From Phragmites australis (lineage: Eukaryota > Streptophyta > Magnoliopsida > Poales > Poaceae): a stretch of DNA of 64,000 bases. The stretch spans positions 11,932,001 through 11,996,000 of the forward strand of contig NC_084927.1 in the NCBI RefSeq assembly GCF_958298935.1, given 5' to 3'. The notes beneath the pieces were generated by a model, which saw only the letters and a program-made list of their open reading frames with translations, searched no databases and had not been told where the DNA came from. Positions 45,741 through 57,380 of the stretch are shown here, piece after piece. The position numbers were made by a program, and so were the translations under genes. Within the stretch, counting starts at the first letter, position 1. Each line of letters opens with the position of its first letter.

Positions 45741-46370
45741 GAATAAAAAACAAATAAGTCATGACGAAAAGGTTACAAGGCTCCAAGAATTACTGATTAT
45801 GATCCAAGCTACTGCTGAAGAGGCCGAGGGGCGGCACATCTCAAACCAGCGGATGCTCCTACAGCTCAAGCTGTTCACGGTGATCATGTACCGATGCTAG
45901 CTACTATGTTCTCATGCCTTACCCTTCGCTTTTCAATCCAGTGAAACGCCTATACGGATGATCTCCGGCAGTGCCAGTCTTTGGTGATAAAGGTGCGGAC
46001 AGGTTGCAAATAGCCCTTCAAAACCTTGGAGGTGCAGGCGATATGCATGTGTTCTGCACACTTCTTGGCTATCACATACGTCAATTTTAATATGCACTTT
46101 TACATGAACTAGTGCATGTTTGGTCAACATGTTGAAAGACAACTGATCATAAATTTCATACTCCAAGCAGAGCCCTCTGGTAGTGTTTTAAAAATAGGCA
46201 TACTTCCAGTCATTGGCCATCTTCGGACTCTAAAGAGAAAACTTGAGGACAATATTTGTAGACTAGTGTGCGGAGTTGCTTCTCTTTTATTATCGAGATC
46301 CACTAGAATGATTGCGTGGCGTTGCCACACCCCTTTGTATAAATGGAGGGATAGAGTAATATTTTAGGGG
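45741..46370 (+). pseudogene. NLR (NB-ARC) resistance-gene fragment
   Basis: After an acceptor-like AATCTGCAG (ends 45740) the plus strand reads EKVTRLQELLIMIQA and EEAEGRHISNQRMLLQL to a TAG at 45898. This is the N-terminal helical region of grass NLR proteins of the type with EAEGR..NQ. Another frame (about 45985-46080) gives LQIALQNLGG. From 46116, MFGQHVERQLIINF and ILPVIGHLRTLKRK match the NB-ARC entry ([F/Y]GR..E...I..LL, then P-loop), but the Gly-x4-Gly-Lys-Ser/Thr pattern is lost: LRTLKRK replaces it. No kinase-2, GLPL or LRR sequence follows. The gene would be an intracellular immune receptor; this copy is dead and truncated. It is the only host-type coding relic I see. Confidence 0.65.
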
Positions 46371-46880
46371 AGAAACTAAAGGAAGGGGAACAGGAAAAAT
46401 TGTTATAACAGGTTGTTTATAACGAAAGGACCTTTTGTTTGCTAGATCATGATGATTAAAAGATTCAGCACTCTGAAGACACTACAAATACTCTATGATT
46501 TTGCAGTCTTACCTTATACGAAGGAAGTTAACTGAAATATAGCTAGAACAGTAGATTATGTCTTATGTTAATAGTACATCATAGAAGCCTGTCTCATTTA
46601 ACAGGATTGTCTAATTTTACATTACAATAATACATAATTATGAATGTTTGGAGGATCATCAAGCAAGGTACTGATTGATTATTTACTGAAGGAACCAAGT
46701 GAGAGCTGACAAAAGACCTGGCATTACTCTCTGTGCGTTAGTCAGTGTCGTCATTATCTTATTCATCCTGGGAAGTGGTAGTTCCTAAGAATATAGAATA
46801 AATGGTTGATGGCTAGATATATATCTTGTTATCTAAATTTGTGAAATGCTTATGTATAGTATTTTACCTGTCTGTCTAGA
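46371..46880. other. Unassigned AT-rich DNA
   Basis: No coding motif, repeat or LTR recognised. It lies between the NLR relic and the LINE, and may contain the 5' part of the LINE. Confidence 0.3.
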
Positions 46881-46929
46881 GCATTCTCCGTGATGACATG
46901 GAATTTTTGGGAGAATATATGACAGTATT

Positions 46930-48615
46930 TTTTCATCACCAGTTTGATCAAACATGATGACCTTAAACTGAGAATTGCTGTCATAGTCAAATACCAGGAC
47001 GTCCATTTGGTTTGAATCATTGGCTTGGATAAATTACTCCCATCCAGAATCCAGTACCAAAGTATCCATATTTTTTATTATTTTCACATTAAAAATCCGT
47101 TCGCCACGTGGCTCAAGAATACCGCCTGCGTACCGACACTACTTGGCCATCTGGGCCATTGGCACAGTGTTTGGCGCTCCGCAAGACATTGACAAATGCC
47201 TTTGCTGGTGAGGTACAATTCGTATGCAGGTGGATATGATGGATGCCAAAATGCTGCCAGTTAAATGGACGTGGTGTTCGGTCTTGATGGGTATGAAGTC
47301 ACATTTTCTCTCAAAGAATCGAGCTTTGTTGTCGATGATGGATCAAGTCAACCCCAAACAGATGTGGATTTCAATGATGACGATGATGATTTACTTGATG
47401 ACAACGAGGACCATACCAATGGTCGGACAAACAGTCCAAAAAAAGAAAAATAATGAACCTACCACTGCTAATGAAACAAATCTTAAATCTATTCCTATTG
47501 GTGGCCAAGTCCGTGATGGAATGTTCGTTCACCATTCCTCAGACACATTGTTTAATGTCATCTTGGCAGTTGGGTTCTGGTGGGGCGTTCTGAATTGCTT
47601 CCTGCAAGCTGCCCAGATGTGCATAGTCAGATCTTGGTAACACATGTCAATCCAAAATGGTGTACAATTTCAGCACCACGCTGCAGCGACGCTGCTAGTC
47701 AGGCCATCTCTACGGCTGCTCTCAGACCAGTTGTGCCTGCTTCAACTTCGGTCGCAGACCTGGCTGTCACTGGCCTCGCTGGCAAGTGCCTTCTTGCTGA
47801 CTGTGGCCAGGCGTGCGGTCGACCGAGTGGGGTGGTCATGTCTGGTGCCCTAGCCTTGGGTCAAACAGGCGATACAGATGGAGCACAAATGGCTGTCGAT
47901 GAGGGATTTCACGGCAGCGGGTAGAGACTACGTGTGGGCGCGCATTTCTCCCCGTCTGCATCGCTGATGCATCGATCGACATGATCGCCTGCGTCCTAGG
48001 TCACGGGTAGAGTGATCATAGAACACGAAGACTCTCAGCCCGCCGTGATGGGTCCTCAAGTGGCGCGTGAGGTTCTATGCCGTAGCGGCCACTCCAACGC
48101 GGTCTTCTCACCAGACGGCATCGCTATGGCAGATGAAGATACCATGGTAAAGGCCATAAAGCGGGCTGCTACCCGTAATTTAGATGCTCCTATGAAGGAT
48201 AGGACGATGGCTGAGTTCATCAAGTCACCACTCTCGGCTACCCCCTCACACGATACTCCTTCTGGTATGCCACAATCTAAATCCGCTATTTCATTTGTTT
48301 CCTTACCTAATGACAGATTTACTTCAAATTTGGATAAATTAGGTGTCTTTGGGTGCTTGTAGCAATGAAATAGCATTATCTATCAATGTCTTGAAACATG
48401 TAGAAGTAGACAAAACGAAGTTAGCACCTAATATCAAAACAACGAATAAATTGCCAAATAATGGTTTCACAAAAGAGACTAATCCCTTTGACGGAAGTGA
48501 AGACGAGAACACTGAACCTGATGGTGCCTTACTCGCTCACTTGATTAAGGATGTGTTAGAGGTCGATTGGGATGAGACGGAGCTAGGCACAAAAATTTGT
48601 GACCCAGAACAGTAA
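46930..48615 (+). pseudogene. LINE ORF1 remnant (L1-type)
   Basis: Plant L1-type ORF1 (nucleic-acid-binding, DUF4283 plus tail) in several frames. AIWAIGTVFGAPQDIDK (about 47147-47199) and KMDVVFGLDGYEVTF (about 47262-47305) are the conserved C-half of the DUF4283 domain. An acidic stretch (DFNDDDDDLLDDNED) and a basic end (SPKKEK) follow. From 48012, DEDTMVKAIKRAATRNLD and FVSLPNDRFTSNLDKLGVF, and from 48343, SNEIALSINVLKH and LLAHLIKDVLEVDWDE match the ORF1 C-terminal tail. It is split by at least three frame breaks. ORF2 follows after 27 bp. Confidence 0.7.
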
Positions 48616-48642
48616 CAAGAAATCCAATAAAAATATTTCCCA

Positions 48643-48985
48643 ATGAAAGACATCTTCTGGAATAGCAGAGGTCTCTCTGACTTGGCTAAATTTTTGTATG
48701 TTGCTGATGCTATTATGGAGCATAATTTTGATTTTGTGGCTTTATTAGAAACAGGAAAGAGAGATGTCAAAAATGAATCAGGCTCGCCTTTCTGGTGGTG
48801 CTGACTTTGTTTGGCATTATCTCCCTCCTCGCGATAGGTTTGGAGGCATTCTCCTTGAGATTAATGCATCCACTTTAGATATGTCTTTGATTGCGGAAGG
48901 GAAATTTTTTGTCAAATTCCATCTAAGCAACAAGATTGACAAATTTAAATGGATCCTTATGGCTATTGTACTTATGCTTAGATGA
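48643..48985 (+). pseudogene. LINE ORF2 endonuclease, truncated
   Basis: The ATG at 48643 gives MKDIFWNSRGLSD and FDFVALLETGK, with the Asn and Glu of the apurinic-type endonuclease. A shift near 48765 moves to SGGADFVWHYLPP, RFGGILLEINAST and FVKFHLSNK. The sequence stops at 48985 where a Tekay-type LTR fragment starts. RT and the 3' end are absent, so the LINE was cut on its 3' side. Confidence 0.75.
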
Positions 48986-50290
48986 TTACCGTGCTATTAG
49001 TATGCTTAGGATGATAATCTTTACTGGTATTTCATACTTAATCATGTTTAGCTTTTCAAAATGTGTAAAACTTGGTGTTTGGTGTGTGTGAGTTGTGGGA
49101 TGGGAAAGACCTTATCGGATAATGATAACAACCTAGATCGGGTTAGAGCTACGGCAAATCAGGATTCCATTAGGAATGCCTTGGGGGCCTATGTGCTACC
49201 TGTGTGGCAGGCTTAGTGTTTTGAGCGCTGCCTATGTGGCAAGCTTCGTGTGGAGATATTTGCCTTGGCTCGATTAAGGACTGAGTTGATGTGACATCCT
49301 ACCTTATCCTTACAATACAACCACTCGACCCTTTATGGGTAGGGCTTAGTCTAAACCCCACCAGCTAGACTACTGTCGCCCGGAGGTAGGTGTGCAATGG
49401 GAGGCCATGGAGCAGGTGCAGGTAGGTACAGGCTTGGCAACCTGGTTGGAGGTCTAGTTAAAGGTGAACCCCTTGTTAGCTCTCATGTGCGGTTAGTGAG
49501 AGGATGTTGTGATGGGTAATGACTTTGTTGAGTCGCATTGCCATGGCCATGGTACGTTGTGGAACTCAGCTTGTGGTTAAAGTGTACCACTTTGCAGAAG
49601 TTAAAACTATTTTAATAGCCATGTCCATGGTCATGGATAAACTACGGTTTGGTTACAGCAACTAGCATGGGTTGTGTGCATTTCCTTGGTGTGTAAGTGG
49701 ACAAGGTGTGCCCGTTTTTGGGAAAGTTAGGTCCGACCGTGTGCAGTGGGTTGCCTTGGACGGGATGTCCGGCAACAATAAAATTTGGCCCTGGTCTTTC
49801 CATCATGGACGAAAACCCCTTTCATATAATGGTGCTCATATAATGTTTCATAAAAATTGCCTTATGAAAAATGAACCTTGCATGAGTAAAATTAGCCTTT
49901 CCGTAAAGAAAACCTTATAGCTTATTCCTTGTCAATCCATATACATGTATTTACACCTCTGCCGTAGTGCAAGAGTTGAGGGTTGTTAAGTACTTTTGTA
50001 CTCATCCTTGCTTATACTTTCGGAGGAAGATCTAGACTTCACCGAGGCACACGAGTATGCTCGGTCGCGTTGGCACCTGAGTTACCTGTGGAGTGGTGTG
50101 TCCCTCATGCTGTCTCTGTTGTGTACTATGAGGTCATGGACTTTATTGTTTATGTAGTGTTGCATAGTGCTCTTTGTTTTATTAGGCTAGTGGAGTTTAT
50201 TCAACGGCCATCGTGTTGTATGACTTACGATTGATCTAGGGACTGGTCTAATAATGATTTTTAAGAACCGGGGATAACCCGGGGTGCTTC
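48986..50290 (+). mobile_element. Tekay/Del-type LTR fragment
   Basis: The block near 49586-49640 (TGCAGAAGTTAAAACTATT, ATAGCCATGTCCATGGTCAT) matches S1 and S2. GTACTCATCCTTGC near 49999 also matches the region before the end of S2 (GTACTCATTCTTGC). The end (GAACCGGGGATAACCCGG, then GTGCTTCA) has the same inverted-repeat form as S2. The TGTAA start and first 2.5 kb are missing. No TSD found. Confidence 0.7.
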
Positions 50291-50757
50291 ACGCTCCCTT
50301 GCTTTGTTGCGAGTTTTTCTCTTTTCGGTTGTATGTTCTTCCGATTGTTGAGCTGAAATTTTTCCACCTTGGGAAGTTGTTCTTCTTATTGCTAGAGGCA
50401 TAAAATTCACATACATATGCATACAATTGAATCTTGAATTATCTTGCCTCTAGATCGTCAACTTGAATAATTTCTTCTATCGGTGATCTTGTCTTTGATT
50501 TGATGGTTTCTTTCCTCAAGTTGCAATCATTTTTTGGTGATGATTCGTGGATTGAGTTTCATTGGAACCTAGGGTTCATATAAAACCATGATTTCCTTTG
50601 CATTCTTGATTGAAACTTATTTCTCTCCAGATTTTGCTTCCGATTGAGCTTTTGAGGTGCATTAGGTGAAATGAAGGAGAAGGCCATCCAATTCGAAAGA
50701 ATTTGGTAAGGCCCTATTCACACCCCTATAGTCACCATTCTCAGTCCTACAAGTTCA
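50291..50757 (+). other. Possible plus-oriented copia LTR remnant
   Basis: TTCATATAAAACCATG near 50576 is TATA-like. The stretch GGCCCTATTCACACCCCT (about 50711) is the complement-type of the AGGGGGTGAATAGGC motif that ends minus-oriented SIRE-like LTRs. The end CAGTCCTACA at about 50749 would be an LTR terminus. No partner LTR is visible, so this stays tentative. Confidence 0.35.
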
Positions 50758-50963
50758 CGAAACACCACGCAAGCTCTAAGCAAAACTAACATGCTAAGAT
50801 AAGTATACCCAACTTCTGATAGCACATAAACCATATATTCTATCCAAACATATTTAAGCAACATCTTAGCAACTCATGAACATCATCCTAATGTCATTAT
50901 GCTAAATCATTTTTCTCTACCAATTTCATCATGAAAACCAATTTTTCATTACATGATCTCACA
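50758..50963 (-). repeat. 3' LTR of G, truncated
   Basis: Matches 58601-58807 (shared blocks CACCACGCAA, AGCAACATCTTAGCAACTCA, TTTTTCATTACATGATCTCA). On the element strand it starts TGTGAGATCATG. Confidence 0.85.
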
Positions 50964-50976
50964 ATCTCACCCTTGA
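50964..50976 (-). other. Polypurine tract of G
   Basis: The reverse complement reads CAAGGGTGAGAT directly before TGTGAGATC, as in SIRE-like copia elements. Confidence 0.7.
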
Positions 50977-51949
50977 TAAAAACATTGGCAACACTCATGT
51001 GAACATTGGTAACCTCTTAACACGAAAAATTCTAACACGAAAAATCTCCCCCTTTTAGAAAAAAATTCTCAAAATATTTCTCCTAAAATGAGCAACTCTC
51101 TCCCCCTTTAGCAATGATTTCATCAAAAATTCAAAAGAGAGAGCCAAATCTTTTTGTTGTTTTTATCATATTGAGCACCATAGATCAGCCACATATATAA
51201 TAGATACTCAACCAATCCACACTATCAAGAATATCTACGCCAACCCGTCTACACATGTAAAAATATAGTGTGACTACAACTTATCAAGTATAATTAATGA
51301 TTTATTTGCAAGGCATAGTCTCACAATCTCAACTACTCGGATCCTCAATTTATATGCTATCAAAAACAAGGACACCAAGAGTATGTCATTGTTTTGATTT
51401 AAAAATAGCAAGATACCAATTGTGTTGTCAAGAACTTCTCATATTCTTTTGCAAGAAATTATATGCACCATCAGCCTTATTCTATCCAATCATGCCAAGC
51501 CTATGTTCAAAAGACAATCGAACGCTTAAGACAATAATTACAGTCATACATGACTTCTTCCAAGTTCATATCAAAGTGCAATGATAAGCAGTCTTGTAAA
51601 GAATAAGTGTGACAATGCATACTTCCTTGATCTTTTACCTATCAAGTATTATTCAGCACTTTTTTATTTCTTTGAGTCTCTCACATATAGCATTTTTATC
51701 GAAGATCAAAGAAATCAAGAGAGTTTAACCATGATAAGATTTAATTCAAGTTATCATTCAATTTAGAAAGTCATTATAAAAACTACACCCTACATATATA
51801 GATATGAAGGTACAAAAACTCCCATGTAAGTCACTTATGTATCAGATATGATGCTCATCATATTTATTGTCTTTTCATTTTTAAACTCTGACAAGCTCAA
51901 GATATAAGAACCCCCTTCAAAACAATCTCATAGGATGAATAACGCCAAG
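50977..51949 (-). other. Post-pol region of element G
   Basis: AT-rich, with ISRE-like short random frames on both strands. No envelope-like or other domain could be read. Assigned to G by position. Confidence 0.45.
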
Positions 51950-52450
51950 TTCTCCCTAAAGAAAAACAAAACGAGAAGATTTCAAAGGTTTTGTGAAAAT
52001 GTCTCTCAATTGGTGTTCAGTATCCACATGGAGAAGCTCAATATTCCCTTTTTCAACATTGACACTAAGAAAATGAAATCTAATGTCAATGTGTTTAGTC
52101 CGAGAATGTTGTACAGAGTTTTTAGCAATACTTATAGAACTAGTGTTATCACAGAAAAGTGAAACACTCTCTAAATTAACCCCATAATCTTTGAGTGTAG
52201 CAAATATCTAGAGAGTTTATAAACAACAACTAGCAGGAGCTACATATTCAGATTTAGTAGTAGATTGTGCAATGGAGGACTATTTTATAGATGACCATAC
52301 AACTATAAATTCTACAACCTCCAAAATCAGCATTAGAAAAAGCTCTGAAGCTAATAGATAAAGAAGCAGAAAGCCAAATACCAAAATCTTGAGTGTCATG
52401 AAGATACCTGAGAATCCGTTTGATAGCTTGTCGATGTGAAGCATGTGAGG
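51950..52450 (-). pseudogene. Copia RNase H of G
   Basis: Minus-strand frames give RYLHDTQDFGIWLSAS, SNADFGGC, then LKDYGVNLESVSLFCDN and RTKHIDIRFHFLSVNVE, the copia RNase H with its CDN and KHIDIR signatures. The middle, with the DRKST and AEAEY signatures, is too worn to read. Confidence 0.75.
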
Positions 52451-53500
52451 AAGCTTAAAATAGTGCACACAAACATACAACAAATTATGTGTCCAGCCTT
52501 GAAGCCATGAGGTACAAAAGTGATCAAATCATACCTCTATACACTTTTTGATCAACCGGATCACCATCTTCATCAGGATCAAGTGTCATTGTCTCTCCAA
52601 TGCGTGTCATGATCGACTTGCTGTTTTCCATCTCAAAATATCATAGCAGGTCTCGTGCATACTTAGTTTGAGGAACAAAAGTACTTTCTTTTGTTTGTTT
52701 GACTTGAAGACCCAAAAAGTACATTAGTTAACCTATTATACTCATCTCAAATTCCCTACTCATCATTTATGAAAACTATGATACCAAAGCATGAGAAGGA
52801 CAACAAAAGATGATATGATCTCATAACTCTGAACAAATAATTGATCATTATCATGCTTGAGCACAAACAACGTATTGTCAACTTTTTCCATTACAAAACT
52901 TTTTTCAAGCAAGAAAGTTTTTAACCTATCATACCATGCTTTAGGAGCTAGTTTTAAACTATACAAAGCTTCAGACAATTTGTATACATGGTCTGGATAT
53001 TTAGGGTTTTTTAAAACCAGGTGGTTGCTTAACATAAATCTGTTCATTAATGTAGCCATTCAGAAAAGCGCTTTTGACATCCATTTCATATAATCCAGAC
53101 TTTAGATGCAGCAAAAGCTAAAAGAATTCTAATGGATTCTAGTCTAGCAACCGGAGCATAAGTTTCCTAAAAAATCTAGCCCTTCTACCTGTGTAAAACC
53201 CTGAGCTACAAGTCTAACTTTGTTTCTAACAACAACACCCTCCTCACTTTGTTTATTTTTGAAAACCCATCTAGTACCGATAAGGGTATGACCCGAATGA
53301 GGTGCAACTAGCTTTCAGACTTTGTTGTGTTCAAAATTTTCAAGTTCATCATGCATAGCATTGATCCAAGATTTGTTAGTTAATGCACGTGAAACATCTT
53401 TAAGTTCAAAAGAAGCAACAAAAGCTAAATAAGTATGAGAATTATAATCAATAAACCTGACCGTGTGACTCATTCACCTAAATCTCCAATCATCTAATTA
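52451..53500 (-). pseudogene. Copia reverse transcriptase of G
   Basis: The minus frame at 53059-52763 reads HLVLKNPKYPDHVYKLSE, ALYSLKLAPKAWYDRL and NTLFVLKHDNDQLFVQ. The family has ALYGLKQAPRAWYDRL here. The catalytic YVDD segment immediately downstream is scrambled by a frame break (QSYEIISS). Worn N-terminal RT sequence extends to about 53500. Confidence 0.8.
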
Positions 53501-53960
53501 GGTAGATGAGTCCGCTGAATGTGTAAAGGAGAATTGACTCTAGAAGCAATCTCTTCTTCCCCTTCAACATGCATAGATGATGTAATAACTTGATGATGTC
53601 CAACTGTAGCCGAATTAGTTGAAGGTGTCAAGAAATATACAACTGATTGTGTCATCAGAATTAAAATCTCATCCTCATCCTCCTCATCATCATCCACAAA
53701 AATGTGCCGGGACTCCCCCTAAATATGTGTACCTATGCCTATATTATTTGGTCTAGTTCCAGGACTAACCTCATCAAAAGTAACCTCACAGGTTTCAACA
53801 ATTTTGTTTGTCTCCAAAACAAGCACACGATAGCCACGAGTATGAGCAGGATATCTAAGAAAATACCATCAATTGATCTGGACTCAAACATATCTAAATT
53901 TCAAGATTTCAACAAAACATTTATAGCCAAAAACTCTAAAGTGAAATACACTAGGCCTAT
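53501..53960 (-). pseudogene. Copia int-RT linker of G
   Basis: Minus frames contain an acidic stretch (MDDDEEDEDEILIL) near 53697, as in the variable linker between integrase and RT. No catalytic motif. Confidence 0.5.
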
Positions 53961-54620
53961 GTCAAAACCGCAGCTCATATGAAGTTTTACCCAATTTAGA
54001 TCTCACAAAATTATTGTTTGAAACATAACAAGCAGTATATATAGCTTCAGCCCAAAATTTTCTAGGAGTAGAAAATTCATCTAACATGGTCCTATCCATC
54101 TCAACTATAGTTCTATTCTTCCTTTCAACTACACCATTTTGTTGAGGTACTCTAGGTGATGAAAATTCATGTTCAATCCCTTTTTCAGCACAAAATTGAG
54201 CAAAAGAAGAATTCTTAAGTTCAGTTCCATTATCACTTCTAATCGCTCTCACGGACCATGGGAGATCAACAGATAATCTAAGAACTAAACTTCTAAAATA
54301 ACCAAAAGCTTCATCCTCAGATGCCATAAAGTAATTCCAAGAATATCTAGACTAGTCATCAACAATAACAAGCACATACCATTTACCTCCTAAAGATTAA
54401 ACTCTAGAAGGTCTAACAGTATCAAGGTGTAATAGTTGATTTGGCACATTTTTCATAACCATGGTAATAGGTGGATATTAACCTAATGCATTTTACCACG
54501 TCTACAAGAAGAGCAAACTAACTCGCTATCACCCTTAAGCTTATGCAAGCTACGAATAAGATCTAAAGCACTAACTCGAGTGAGATGATCTAGACCAATA
54601 TGACCAAGTCTACGATGCCA
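53961..54620 (-). pseudogene. Copia integrase of G
   Basis: The minus frame at 54327-53962 shows AIRSDNGTELKNSSF (second catalytic Asp), EFSSPRVPQQNGVVERKN (Glu) and ARAM-equivalent MDRTMLDEFSTPRKFW. Upstream, a His-Cys zinc finger can be traced at about 54620-54510 (WHRRLGHIGLDHL-like reading). It is worn but clearly copia. Confidence 0.85.
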
Positions 54621-55330
54621 AAAGAATAGATCTTTAGAAACATTAGCAACACGACATCTAAGCTTAGAGAAGGTGATGCATCAAAATCAGCTTTAAAACT
54701 CTTCCGAAATGTGAGATTCTAAAACCAGATCACCTGAAGCATCTAAAACTTTACATTCATTTTTCTTAAAGCACACCTCAAGATCTTCATCAATCATTTT
54801 AGAGACAGGAAGAAAGTTAAATTTCATGTTCTCGACTGGAGCAACATCCTTGAATATAAACTTGTCATTTGCATGCACTGTAACTTTTGCAACAACTGAT
54901 GTGAAAGAAATATCTCTAAAAGTAACACTTTTAGCATAAGATGCACGTAGAAGGGAGGAGAACCAAATCTTATCACCGGACATGTGGCGTGAGCATTCAG
55001 AATTGACTAGCTAAATGTTCTCCTTCCTCGCTCGAAAAGCCTACAAAGCAATAGAAGATGTCGATGCCTTAGTACTGGGTTAGTAACAAAGCATTTAGGG
55101 ATCCAATACTAAGCCACTCGACTAGATATGTGAGTAGGCAAAATATGAGTAACCCGAGTAGACTCAACTTGAGAAGTTCGAGTAGGTTCAACTCGAGAAG
55201 CACTAGCAGCGCGAGTAGTCTCAACTCGAGAAGCCCGAGTAGACTTATGATGAGTTACACGAGCAGCAAAGGTGATGACTGTTTCACCTGAGGCACAAAC
55301 TGAGGTGCCACAACCTCACAAGAGATAACA
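54621..55330 (-). pseudogene. Copia protease region of G
   Basis: The minus frame 54983-54693 starts MSGDKIWFSSLLRA and continues FRDISFTSVVAKVTVHAND and FNFLPVSKMIDEDLEVCF. This is the region between the protease active site and integrase in SIRE-like elements. SECSRHMSGDK-type sequence is readable just upstream (about 55000-54975). The DSGCS active site is not intact. Confidence 0.65.
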
Positions 55331-57326
55331 CGTGCATTTCAGAAATTAGACTTAGCCTTAAACTTTTCTTTCCTTTGTTGTTTAGTTAGTCTAAAGCAAA
55401 AATCTACTAGATGTTCATCTCTACCACAATGAGTGCAATTGTACTTAACCAATGAGTGGATTTAGAAGAAGAAGCAATATTTTCATTCATTGTAGAAGAT
55501 TAAAATTCAGCAGAATTAAAAACAACTTTCCTAGGTTCAGATTCAACAAATATTTCAAATTTGCCACTACCAAGAGCTCTAACAACAGTGGGTGCATTTG
55601 TCTTAGAATGAGCACAGGGATCAAAACTCAAGCCTTGTTTACATGTGTTTGACTTAAATGAATATAGAATCAGGTTTAGATTTTTCTTTCCTTTAAAAAA
55701 ACGTTCTAAAGTTTCCTTCAAGTGATCCACCTGTTTAAAAAGAGCTGGACACTTATCATAAGAAACATTCATTATTTCTTTTACTTATGACAATTAGAGC
55801 ATAAAAGAACCTCATGAGTAATCATGTTATTACCTATCTAAGAAACTTTAGCATTAGCACCATGCAACTTTAATTCAAGAATTGAGAAATTAGAACACGA
55901 AGTTGAAATGAGCAAATCAGATGTTGAACAACTAACATTTTTAACATGTTTGCAATTTAATACAACAAGCTTCTCATTCTTCTCAATTTCTTCTATAAGT
56001 TTCTCAAGAGTAGAAGCATGAACATCTCTAACAAAAGTAAGCTCAGAATAAATTGAAGTCACATGACTTGCAAGTATCATCATTAGGAATTAAAGTCTTA
56101 AGTCTTGCGATTTCAGAATTAAGCGATTCAATTAAAACATCATGTTTCTTAATTTTCTTGTTACTTTTCTCTTAGAGATAGATCATCATAAGTAGGAAAT
56201 ACCTCATTACCATCGCTGTCAAGTTCATCCTTAGTGCAGCTTTCTTTGTTGCTTGCCATGAGACACAACCCAGTCGAAACATGCAATGTTTTTCTCTTGG
56301 TTGTTGTGTCATCCTTGCGGATCTCCGAATCAACGTAACTCAAGTTAACTTGTTCAAATGCCGAAAGAACTTGATGCACAACCTTGCGGTTGAGAAAGCT
56401 CTTTTTCTTTTTTTCATTGAAAGGGCACTTTTTTTTTCTCCTTCTCCTGCTTTGTTGCTTTATCTACAAGCTTAGTACAATTGGAAAAAATATGGTTGAG
56501 ATCACCACATTCACAGCATCTTTGAGGACCTCCACTTTCTCTCGTCTTCATACGCACATTCTGCAATGCTTTAGAGAAACAAGTAGAGTAGTGCTAAATC
56601 TTCTTTAGGAATCAACTCAATTTGATCATCGGTTAGTGAAGATATAGAAGATAAATAAAAGCTTGATGAAGAAGACTCAATATAGACATGCTAGGTTGAG
56701 AGACCAAATCAATTGATTTATTAGTGTTTTTCCTAGCAAAGACATCTACCGCATGAGTTCTTAATTATGAATAAAGAACATCTAATGTAAGTATACTTAT
56801 GACAGTAGATTCTCTAATAGATGTCACCTTCATCTCCCATACTGATTTGTCTAAAGTTCCTAGCAGTTGTTGTGCAATTTTAGCATCTGTATAGGCAACA
56901 TTAACAACAAACATATTGCTAAGAATCTTACTAAAGCGAGCAAAGAAATCATCATGGTAATCACAAAAAACTCACCGGGTTTCATCTCAAATTTTATGTA
57001 TTCTTTCTTATATAAATATTGATGTACCTCTTTAATGGTAGATTAACCTTTATGGTAATCACAAAGTGCTTTCCATACCTCATACGCTGATTTGAGATGT
57101 ATCACTCGGTCAAAATTACTCCTTTCCAAGTCTTGGATGATCAAGTCCCTTGGCTTGCTATTTGCCTCGATGGTGGCATATTATGTTCTGTCACTTCATT
57201 CTTCTCCGAAACCACATATGGTTTGTAGACCTTTTCCCAAATTGCAAAGCTCTGTGCTTGGATGTAGGCCTCCATCTTTACTCAAAACTGAAAATCAACT
57301 CCATCGAAAATTCCATCTGAAGCCAT
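55331..57326 (-). pseudogene. Copia gag of G
   Basis: The likely start ATG (minus) at 57326-57324 gives MASDGIFDGVDFQF then a stop, and MEAYIQAQSFAIWEKVYK, a copia gag N-terminus. A first zinc knuckle, CCECGDLNHIFSNC, lies near 56508-56467; a second, CTHCGRDEHLVDFC, near 55442-55401. The Asn/Lys/Glu-rich middle (56379-55838) includes coiled-coil-like stretches. Many stops throughout. Confidence 0.75.
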
Positions 57327-57365
57327 GTTTCCAAATGTCAATTAAGATCAATTAGAAAGGATTAA

Positions 57366-57380
57366 GGCTCTAATACCAAT
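57366..57380 (-). promoter_or_regulatory. tRNA-Met primer-binding site of G
   Basis: The reverse complement reads ATTGGTATTAGAGCC, the initiator-Met primer site TGGTATCAGAGCC with one C-to-T change, beside the 5' LTR. Confidence 0.85.

Noticed and set aside
47580..47924. 114-codon plus-strand frame as a host gene
   Set aside because: Lies inside the LINE ORF1 region between recognised segments, and is best seen as a shifted frame of ORF1.
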